Assembly: GCA_937893145.1 (NCBI GenBank) | Contig: CALBJW010000149.1 | Span: forward strand, 1 to 15,379 | Reading direction: 5' to 3' | Origin: an uncultured Prevotellaceae bacterium | GTDB taxonomy: Bacteria; Bacteroidota; Bacteroidia; Bacteroidales; Bacteroidaceae | DNA length: 15,379 nt | Shown here: positions 1 to 6,405 of the stretch, piece by piece | How the letters are laid out: every line of letters begins with the position of its first letter | Numbering within the stretch: the first letter of the stretch is position 1 | Notes under the pieces: model-generated | The model's input: the letters and a program-made list of their open reading frames with translations, nothing else | Told to the model about the DNA's origin: nothing | The model's database searches: none | Made by a program: the position numbers and the translations under genes

Positions 1-48
1 GTAGCGAAGCCACATCTGGAGCGACTCGGAGATATTGTCCCATGAGTC
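1..48. repeat. Copy A of a near-identical DNA patch shared by the two paralogues
   Basis: Bases 1-48 match 3747-3794 at 44 of 48 positions, including 22 consecutive identical bases (15-36 versus 3761-3782). Both copies encode the opening of the jelly-roll domain (SWDNISESLQ, then WLRY). The wider paralogous stretch, 1-1977 versus 3747-5741, is collinear in protein (659 versus 665 residues) but clearly more diverged in DNA. Copy A touches the window edge, so the full extent of high identity is unknown. Confidence 0.85.
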
Positions 49-1977
49 CTGGAAAAGCACTTCGCCTGTTGGCACTACTCGAACATACGAGCCGTGAAGT
101 GTAACGATGATGCTGTCGTTAAGGCTCACCTCGTTGCCTGTGAAGTCGGAGATAGAACCAGGAGCAACGACTATGCGGTAGTCCTGTTCGGAGAAGAGGT
201 TGATGGTGCTGGACGGATAGAGAAGCACCTGATTGCGAGTGCGTTCCTCTGAACCTGCAACCATATTGAGTGTGGCGGCACGCGAACCATCTGCCATGCG
301 TTCGATGTAGGCGAGAGGGGTGTCGGTGAGGCGTACCTTGCAATCGAAGGTGAGGAGGATGTAACTGCTTGAGTTGTCTATCTTCTGCACCGTAGAGTGG
401 TCGGCAGGAGTAGAAGAAAGGAGTGTGACAGGTCCGTCTTTTCTGCCTACATAATGAACAGAGATGGTCTTGTTGGTGTATGATGCATCGACTGAGGTTG
501 CGATAGCTCCACTATCGATGACTACGGTATAGTGTTCGCCTTCATTGAGCAGACGAGTGCGGAAGGTAGCGAGCACTGTGGTCTGCGAACCGGTCTTGTG
601 TACAAGACCTGAAGAGGATGAGAGTCCGTTGGCTACAAGCGTACCATTGGAATCATAGAGGTGGATGTTCCTTCCAGAACCAAGAATCTGTACTGGTCGC
701 TCGAACTGAATGGAGAGTGTGCTGAGACGAGAGAACTGCGAACCCTCCTCTGGATTTACGCTGTAGGAAGACAGCACATCGAGTTTTGAACAAGCCTCCT
801 CAACACTCTCGCCGAAATCGAAGCAGTAGCTCTCGCCCATCGGGTCGGGGAAGGAAATGATGCGGTGACCATCACCACTGACTCCCATGAGGGTTCCTGT
901 GCGTTCGAAGCCTGTGCGTTCGTAGAAGTCGAAGCCGTAACGCTGCTTGCACACCTGATTGAGAGTAACCCAATACTTGCCGTCATAGAGAATCTTGAAG
1001 TCACGAAGAGGGGTGCCTGTCTCGGTTATTCCGAAGAATGTGCCTGCATTGTCCATAGCCTCAATGTGAACATTACTCTCCTCTGCATGAGCATAGACAC
1101 GGAGTTCGTCGGTCTGGCGGAAATAGACACAAGGGGCTGAGACGGTCTCGGCTTGTCCTTCAGAATTGATACGCTGGATGCGAGCCGTACCACCTATAGC
1201 CATGCCATCGGGTGAGAGCATGGAACCATCGCAACTGATAACCTCAGGATGGCGAGAGGCTACATCACCTCCGTAAAGTTTCATGAACGAACCGCTGACC
1301 ACCTTCTGCTGCTGCACATCGTAGATGAAGCTGTAGCCGCCATCGAGATACCAATCGACTGCACCTGTGATGTAACGACCATCGGGGGTAATGCTGCTGA
1401 ACTTGATGGACTGGAGTCTGCCGCCCATGCGGTTTGTGGTTGGGAGATTAGGGGTGTGTATGGTATCGCCCGTTTCGGTATCGACAAAGAGGGTGCGATA
1501 GAACCAATCGTTCGGGAGGTCGGAGCCTTCCATATTGCCAAGATAGCCTTCGTAGTAGCCTACTGCATAGCGACCATCGGGGGTGACATCTACGAGTTGT
1601 CCGTCCTTCCAGAGAGGACGATTGGGATAGGTACGAATGACATTCGTAGCACGATTGTAGGTCATGGCATAGCCTCCGAGTGTGCCTACGATGGTATTGC
1701 CATCATTGGATGCCATTGTGAAGTGGAGTTTGCGACCTGAATAGGTGACAGGGAAATGCTCGCCTGTCTCCATATCGAAGAGCTGTGATGCGGCATCACC
1801 GCCACTTGCTGTTGTACCAAGATTGATGATTGCCCAGCGATTGCCACGAGTCATGGTGTAGAGTATGCCTCCATCACCTGGAGTGTAAGGATAGATTTTC
1901 GCAGAGTTAGTCTGAGCAAAAGCAGCGACACATAGGAGTGCCGCTGCAAATGTTGATAGTATTCTTTGTATTTTCAT
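1..1977 (-). CDS. Secreted beta-propeller/Ig-like multidomain protein, tandem paralogue of the upstream gene (3' end cut off by window edge)
   Basis: This frame is open from an ATG at 1977-1975 to the window edge with no stop in 659 codons. Residues 1-21 are a Sec signal peptide ending AAFA before Gln22. The next ~380 residues carry blade-like repeats (NDGNTIVGT near 91, TPDGRYAVG, TPDGRYITG, SPDGMAIGG, SGDGHRIIS), typical of PD40/WD40-like beta-propellers. Two Ig-like (SbsA/Big_5-like) domains follow, and the last visible residues (SWDNISESLQMWLRY) open a cleaved-adhesin/choice-of-anchor J jelly roll. The fragment is collinear with the first 665 residues of the 1254-residue protein encoded just upstream, so it should continue into a similar jelly-roll/Omp28/sorting-tail end; that part is inferred. 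Its start codon overlaps the upstream stop by one base, implying translational coupling. It probably acts at the cell surface, but its ligand is unknown. A cysteine (LLC, residue 16) lies in the signal peptide, but a lipoprotein reading seems less likely than AXA cleavage. Confidence 0.85.
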   Translation of the reverse strand, partial: MKIQRILSTFAAALLCVAAFAQTNSAKIYPYTPGDGGILYTMTRGNRWAIINLGTTASGGDAASQLFDMETGEHFPVTYSGRKLHFTMASNDGNTIVGTLGGYAMTYNRATNVIRTYPNRPLWKDGQLVDVTPDGRYAVGYYEGYLGNMEGSDLPNDWFYRTLFVDTETGDTIHTPNLPTTNRMGGRLQSIKFSSITPDGRYITGAVDWYLDGGYSFIYDVQQQKVVSGSFMKLYGGDVASRHPEVISCDGSMLSPDGMAIGGTARIQRINSEGQAETVSAPCVYFRQTDELRVYAHAEESNVHIEAMDNAGTFFGITETGTPLRDFKILYDGKYWVTLNQVCKQRYGFDFYERTGFERTGTLMGVSGDGHRIISFPDPMGESYCFDFGESVEEACSKLDVLSSYSVNPEEGSQFSRLSTLSIQFERPVQILGSGRNIHLYDSNGTLVANGLSSSSGLVHKTGSQTTVLATFRTRLLNEGEHYTVVIDSGAIATSVDASYTNKTISVHYVGRKDGPVTLLSSTPADHSTVQKIDNSSSYILLTFDCKVRLTDTPLAYIERMADGSRAATLNMVAGSEERTRNQVLLYPSSTINLFSEQDYRIVVAPGSISDFTGNEVSLNDSIIVTLHGSYVRVVPTGEVLFQDSWDNISESLQMWLRY

Positions 1978-1979
1978 TA
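1975..1979 (-). other. TAATG stop/start overlap coupling the two paralogues
   Basis: On the minus strand the TAA stop of the 1254-residue gene (1979-1977) shares its last A with the ATG (1977-1975) of the next gene. This geometry is typical of translational coupling by reinitiating ribosomes and fixes the start of the downstream gene. The upstream coding end (GTTGTTCG) has no clear Shine-Dalgarno sequence, which is normal for Bacteroidetes. Confidence 0.85.
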
Positions 1980-4900
1980 TCGAACAACTACTTTCTTGTT
2001 TCCAATGACATAGATGCCACGAGGAAGAGAGTTAATTTCTGATTGAGATGCTGCATGACGAAGCATTACGCCCGATGTGCTATATACATCCTGTGAAGTA
2101 GCGGATGTGTCTGGGAGAGCTTCAATAGCAGTTGAGTTAGGAACTACTGGTGCCTTAGCTGCATTGATGATCTCACCTGTCTGGGTGTTGATGAGCATTG
2201 CTACTGCAGAGGCATTCTTAGCATCCGCAATAGCTGCAGGATATGGAGCTGAGAATGTGGCTGTGTATGTCTCGCCTGCAGTGAGGGTAGATGGGAAGAG
2301 TCCGATAGTACCACTCATTGTCTCTCCAATCACCTGGCGAGCTACATCATTGTGAGTCACTGGGTAATTGTATGCATTTGATTTAGAACCTCCTGCACCC
2401 CACTCGCCGAAGATATCCTGTTCGAGCGAACCAAGGTTGTTTGCCTGGTAGTTTATAAGTCCATCCTCAAGAACCACAAGGAAGAGAGAGAGTTGCTGGT
2501 CTGTTGCGTTGAGAGCATACTTGACTGCTGTCTGGTACTTGATAGTCTTGCCATCCTCACTCTGCACGGCTGTGAGAGAGATGTCGGCAGTAGTGAGCTT
2601 GTTGAGCTCGCGAGAGATGATGTCATACCATACTGGCGACTTCTCGTAAGAGTCATAGTAAACACCCGAAGCAGAAACCATTGGGAAGTATGTGCCATCA
2701 ATACGGTTGATGCGAGCTGATGGGGCTGCATTGAGTCCGAGGAACGACGAGTATGCTCCCATAGTGCCTGCGTAAGGGTCGCCTGTGTATGTGTGGATTG
2801 AGATTGGGATGAACTGATCGCCAAATGCCTTTTCACACTTCTCAATGGCAAGAATACCCTGTGGGCAGTTTGGACATTCAAGACCTGTCATCTCCTCAAG
2901 CACTACACGCTTCTTTGGTTCGAAGGCGAGGTTGATAATCTTGCCCTTGAACTCGTCCTCATGAGAACCGAAGCTGACAAGGATAGTGTAGTGGTTCTCC
3001 TCACCTACTGTAAGTGGGAGCGGCTTAGAGAAGGAGAATGGGAGTGGAGTGTCCTTTACTGTCTCTGGGAGTATGGTCCACTCTACTGTATCGATTTCTT
3101 TGCCGGAAGCATCCTTGAGGGTGAGCGAGATAGCGCTAACTGGTTCTGTGGTCTTTACGGTGAACTGACCTGCGATGCTGAGTTCATCCTGAGCAACGAG
3201 GCGGTCTGCATTGGTGAAACCAATAGTATAGAGGAGTTCGCGCTGAACCTTTACATTGTCTATGAATATCATAGACTGGTTGTAGTTCTGGTTGACAAAC
3301 GCGATGTAGATGTTCTTGTTAGCCCACTTTGAGAGGTTATAAGAGTAATGCGTCCATTCGCCTGCGAGTTTCTCTTCTGTAGCACCAGGAATGAGGGCTA
3401 TAGCGTCGAGAAGTTCGGCACGCTCACGGATGTCCTCCATCCAAGCATCATTGAGATATGAGATTGGGAATTCCTCTTCGAAGACATATACCAAGAGGGT
3501 GTCCTTCTTGTTCATCTTGTAGCTCTGGGCATCAAACTCAAGGATTGCCTTACCATCGAGTGGCATGAGGAGCTGAGGAGTCATCATCCAGTCGTCGCTC
3601 TGTCCGGAAGGAGTGTAGAGCGAATGGGATGCAGCACAATAGTCTGGCTGTTCGTCGGACTCACGGATGGAGAAGTTCCAAGGCTGGTTGTCGGCATCAA
3701 ACTCAAAGTTCTGCATTGATGCGAGTGGCTTGTTGTGGTCGCCCTCGTAGCGGAGCCATGTCTGGAGCGACTCGGAGATATTATCCCATGAGTCAGCAAA
3801 GATGACCTCATCGTTTGACACCTCACGAATGTATGTACCATGATAGAGGAGTTCTATCTTCTCATTGTAGCTTGATTCTTCGCCTGAATAGTCGCATACA
3901 GAACCCGATTCGAGTACCACTCTATACTCTACTCCATCGTAAAGGTAGATTTCTGATGATGGGTAGAGAAGCACCTGATTCTTTGTGCCTTCTGTGTTGC
4001 CCACACCTACAGAGAGTGTTGCAAGGCGACTTCCATCGTCTGTTCTTTCGATATATGCAAGATAATCCTTTGTGAGCTGTACTGGACAGTCGAATGTCAT
4101 GAGGATATATGATGATGAAGCATCTATCTGTCTGAGCTTAGAATGGTCGGCTGGAGCTGCCTTAACAAGCGATACTGGTCCATCCTTGCGACCATTGTAC
4201 ATGATGCGAATCTCGCTGTTGACACGAGTTTCATCGTTGCCTACAGCTACTGCACCCTTATCAATGACAATGTAGTATTTCACTCCATCCTCAAGCTGGC
4301 GAGTACGGAACACGGCTGTAACTGTGGATGAAGAACCTGTCTTGAGTGCAAGACCTGAGGCTGTACTGAGTGCATCGGCAACCTTTGTGCCATCTTCCTT
4401 GTAAAGATGAACATGGGTGTTACCCTTACCAAGCACCTGAACACTACGACCGAAGTTGATGTCGATAGATGAGAGGCGTGAGAATGTTGAGCCTTCAACT
4501 GGATTGACAGAATAATTGGCAAGGAGGTCGATACCATCACATACCTCTTCGACTGGTCTGCCAAAATCGAAACAGTAGCTCTCGCCAAGTGGGTCGGTGA
4601 ACGAGATGAAACGAGAACCATCACCGCTCACACTGGTAACTGTACCTGTGCGATCGAAGCCTGAGCGTTCGTTGAAGTTGAAGCCATACTGCTGCTTGCA
4701 AATCTGATTGAGGGAAATCCAATACTTGTCTTTATAAAGTACACGGAAGTCACGAAGTGGACTGCCTGTATCTGGGTTGCCGAAGATAGTACCCTTGTTG
4801 TTAATTACGGCTGTCTCAATGCTCAGTTCGTTTGTATCAAACACTTCGAATGTGCCGTTCTGGATGTCGTAGCGATATGCAGCACCGTATTCGTTGAAGA

Positions 4901-5741
4901 ACTCGCTGCCCTGAAGAGGTTTTGCAATGTAAGCTAAACCAGTAAGCCAACGGCCATCAGGAGACATAGAAGGGTTTTCAAGATGATTGAGACCTTCGTA
5001 GAGTGGAGTCCAACCACGACCTTTGTTTTCAACAAAACCTACGATACGGTATGTATGTTCCTGTGTGTCGTAAACGAAGGTAACGGATGATACTGGCTGC
5101 ATGATGTACCAACTCATCTGACCGATGATGTAACGACCATCAGGAGTGATGGCATCAAACTTGATGGCGTGCTGGTCCTGGCCCGACATATCGCGAGTAG
5201 GAAGACCTGGAGTAGCAATAGTATCGCCTGTCTCAACATTTACGAAGAGTGTTGAGTAGTAGTAGTCGTGTGAGAGGTCATCGTTTTCATCAAGTTTGCC
5301 GTTGAAGCCATTGTAGTGACCTACTGCGTACTTTCCATCAGGAGTAACGGCTGTGAGAGATGCACCCTGCCAAAGAGGACGAATAGGAAATACTGTGACC
5401 TTGTTGGCAGCACGATTGTATGCAACAGGACGACCAGACATGTTACCTACAGCGATGTTTCCATCATCGCTGATAGCTTCTGCACTGATAGCTCTGCCAC
5501 CGTATTCTATAGGAGTCAGTTGTTCTGTATCAATATTGTAGAGCTGTGGAACAGCATCACCTCCTCCGGCTGTTGTGCCGAGTCGTACTAATCCCCATTT
5601 TCCATTAGGAGTGATACTGATAAGTATGCCTCCATCTCTTGACACATACTTATGAAACTTATATGTATTCTGTGCGTTCATGGATAGGCATGAGGCAAAG
5701 AATAGCATTAAAGTTAAAATAGATTGGATAGTTTTCTTCAT
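1977..5741 (-). CDS. T9SS-sorted mosaic protein: beta-propeller, Ig-like, jelly-roll and Omp28/thioredoxin-like domains
   Basis: This 1254-residue protein starts with a signal peptide (about 1-23, cleavage before Gln24; an FFASC lipobox-like site at Cys18 is a weaker alternative). Residues ~30-390 hold repeated [ST]-x-[DN]-G-[KR]-[YW] blade motifs (TPDGKYAVG 133, TPDGRYIIG 199, SPDGRWLTG 260, SGDGSRFIS 372), suggesting a beta-propeller. Two Ig-like SbsA/Big_5-type domains occupy ~405-517 and ~523-633. Residues ~642-834 form a cleaved-adhesin/choice-of-anchor J jelly roll (SDDWMMTPQL, then FIDNVKV), like gingipain adhesin modules. Residues ~945-1200 resemble the Omp28 family, with a thioredoxin-like CPNC site (Cys956, Cys959). 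Residues ~1205-1254 are a type A type IX sorting tail ending GIYVIGNKKVVVR. It is likely exported and attached to the cell surface as an adhesin or substrate-binding protein, possibly with disulfide activity. It lies 82 bases after the thioredoxin gene and is translationally coupled to its paralogue. Confidence 0.87.
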   Translation of the reverse strand: MKKTIQSILTLMLFFASCLSMNAQNTYKFHKYVSRDGGILISITPNGKWGLVRLGTTAGGGDAVPQLYNIDTEQLTPIEYGGRAISAEAISDDGNIAVGNMSGRPVAYNRAANKVTVFPIRPLWQGASLTAVTPDGKYAVGHYNGFNGKLDENDDLSHDYYYSTLFVNVETGDTIATPGLPTRDMSGQDQHAIKFDAITPDGRYIIGQMSWYIMQPVSSVTFVYDTQEHTYRIVGFVENKGRGWTPLYEGLNHLENPSMSPDGRWLTGLAYIAKPLQGSEFFNEYGAAYRYDIQNGTFEVFDTNELSIETAVINNKGTIFGNPDTGSPLRDFRVLYKDKYWISLNQICKQQYGFNFNERSGFDRTGTVTSVSGDGSRFISFTDPLGESYCFDFGRPVEEVCDGIDLLANYSVNPVEGSTFSRLSSIDINFGRSVQVLGKGNTHVHLYKEDGTKVADALSTASGLALKTGSSSTVTAVFRTRQLEDGVKYYIVIDKGAVAVGNDETRVNSEIRIMYNGRKDGPVSLVKAAPADHSKLRQIDASSSYILMTFDCPVQLTKDYLAYIERTDDGSRLATLSVGVGNTEGTKNQVLLYPSSEIYLYDGVEYRVVLESGSVCDYSGEESSYNEKIELLYHGTYIREVSNDEVIFADSWDNISESLQTWLRYEGDHNKPLASMQNFEFDADNQPWNFSIRESDEQPDYCAASHSLYTPSGQSDDWMMTPQLLMPLDGKAILEFDAQSYKMNKKDTLLVYVFEEEFPISYLNDAWMEDIRERAELLDAIALIPGATEEKLAGEWTHYSYNLSKWANKNIYIAFVNQNYNQSMIFIDNVKVQRELLYTIGFTNADRLVAQDELSIAGQFTVKTTEPVSAISLTLKDASGKEIDTVEWTILPETVKDTPLPFSFSKPLPLTVGEENHYTILVSFGSHEDEFKGKIINLAFEPKKRVVLEEMTGLECPNCPQGILAIEKCEKAFGDQFIPISIHTYTGDPYAGTMGAYSSFLGLNAAPSARINRIDGTYFPMVSASGVYYDSYEKSPVWYDIISRELNKLTTADISLTAVQSEDGKTIKYQTAVKYALNATDQQLSLFLVVLEDGLINYQANNLGSLEQDIFGEWGAGGSKSNAYNYPVTHNDVARQVIGETMSGTIGLFPSTLTAGETYTATFSAPYPAAIADAKNASAVAMLINTQTGEIINAAKAPVVPNSTAIEALPDTSATSQDVYSTSGVMLRHAASQSEINSLPRGIYVIGNKKVVVR
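3747..3794. repeat. Copy B of the near-identical DNA patch shared by the two paralogues
   Basis: This direct-repeat partner of bases 1-48 differs at four positions. It lies at residues ~650-665 of the 1254-residue protein, at the border between the second Ig-like domain and the jelly-roll domain. The orientation is the same, as expected for a tandem gene duplication of about 3.75 kb period. Confidence 0.85.
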
Positions 5742-5759
5742 TATGTATTTTAATTAAAA

Positions 5760-5811
5760 TTTTGCAAGCTGAACCAGTTTACATGATGTAAACTTCATTC
5801 AACCTGCAAAA
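5760..5811 (-). promoter_or_regulatory. Nested inverted repeat between the thioredoxin gene and the 1254-residue gene
   Basis: The 82-base gap 5742-5823 contains a perfect 8-base inverted repeat, AGTTTACA (5776-5783) and TGTAAACT (5787-5794), around a 3-base loop. It is enclosed by a second 7-base pair, TTTTGCA (5760-5766) and TGCAAAA (5805-5811), with a further 4-base match between them (5770-5773 with 5798-5801). In the transcript this could fold into a long interrupted hairpin just before the next gene. Downstream, reading the minus strand, is AAAATTTTAATTAAAAT, AT-rich but not a clean U-tract. It could be an mRNA processing or stability element, a weak attenuator, or an operator palindrome. 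No clear Bacteroidetes promoter (TTTG ... TAnnTTTG) was found beside it. The structure is visible; the function is unknown. Confidence 0.4.
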
Positions 5812-5823
5812 GATATTGAGAAA

Positions 5824-6309
5824 TTACTTATTGAGGAGCTTCTTGATGTCTTCGAGAATGTGAATCTCTGAACCTTCCTGATAGCCTGAGTGCTGCTTAG
5901 CAATCTTACCATCACCTCCAACAATGATTGTGTGTGGAATCATCTGAATGCCAAGTGCCTTAAGGAAGTCGCTGTTGGCATCGAGAAGAACATCGTATTC
6001 CCAACCTTCCGCATCAACCATTGGCTTTACCTTCTGGATGTTCTGGCCCTGGTCGATAGAGATTGCATAAATCTTCATGCCTGTCTCATCCTGCCAGTCT
6101 GCATAAACCTCGCTGATAGCCTTGAGCTCGCGATTGCATGGCTTGCACCATGTAGCAAAGAAACAGATTGCAAATGGTTTGCCATCGTTAGAGAGTGTAG
6201 CTGTGTCGATTGCCTTACCGTCGATAGTCTTGAGCTGAACTGATGGAAGCTGTGCGTATGTAGCTAATGATACGATTGCAAAAGCAATGATAAAAAGAAT
6301 TCTTTTCAT
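5824..6309 (-). CDS. TlpA/ResA-like periplasmic thioredoxin
   Basis: The 161-residue protein has a signal peptide (MKRILFIIAF... ending TYAQ, cleavage before Gln20 or Leu21) and then a single thioredoxin fold of the TlpA/ResA/AhpC-TSA type. The redox site is WCKPC (Trp54, Cys55, Cys58), and the cis-proline is Pro125 in the segment QMIPHTIIV. FFATW just before the site and the inserted stretch between the first strand pair fit the TlpA-like group. Such proteins reduce or exchange disulfides in exported proteins; the specific partner is unknown. The length (about 140 mature residues) is normal and complete. It stands between the cysteine protease (96-base gap) and the Omp28-domain protein (82-base gap), so it may serve one of these or help reduce disulfides in substrates. 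The family call is firm and the partner is inference. Confidence 0.94.
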   Translation of the reverse strand: MKRILFIIAFAIVSLATYAQLPSVQLKTIDGKAIDTATLSNDGKPFAICFFATWCKPCNRELKAISEVYADWQDETGMKIYAISIDQGQNIQKVKPMVDAEGWEYDVLLDANSDFLKALGIQMIPHTIIVGGDGKIAKQHSGYQEGSEIHILEDIKKLLNK

Positions 6310-6405
6310 AATGTTCTAATGTTTTTTATACCTTATTTTCTTGTTTACGATATACTTTGTTCGTTGCTCTCTTTGTTCAGTTAGATAGTGACGAACTGAA
6401 AAAGT
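6310..6405 (-). other. Longest intergenic gap (96 bases), protease to thioredoxin gene
   Basis: The gap is AT-rich. It holds only a weak 7-base inverted repeat, TTCAGTT (6376-6382) with AACTGAA (6394-6400) around an 11-base loop, with no T-run behind it on the minus strand. No convincing TTTG/TAnnTTTG promoter is visible. The lower part, next to the thioredoxin ATG at 6309, is A-rich on the minus strand (AAGAAAATAAGGTATAAAAAAC), as expected of a Bacteroidetes translation start. An internal promoter cannot be excluded. Confidence 0.45.

Noticed and set aside
1249..1740. 163-codon open frame on the plus strand
   Set aside because: It lies wholly antisense to the left-edge paralogue, whose minus-strand frame is homologous to the upstream gene. 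It has no signal peptide, motif or operon context and is a shadow of codon bias.
1..1977. Different base composition of the left-edge paralogue as a sign of recent transfer
   Set aside because: G+C counts made by hand on matched 60-base segments of the two paralogues were nearly equal (34 versus 33 and 29 versus 29), so no compositional shift is supported.
5742..5823. A Bacteroidetes promoter for the mosaic gene
   Set aside because: TATCTTTTG near 5806-5814 on the minus strand approaches TAnnTTTG but has one extra base, and there is no TTTG at the proper distance upstream.
6376..6400. Possible terminator hairpin between the protease and the thioredoxin gene
   Set aside because: The stem is only 7 AT-rich base pairs with an 11-base loop and is followed on the minus strand by CAAAGAGAG rather than a T-run.
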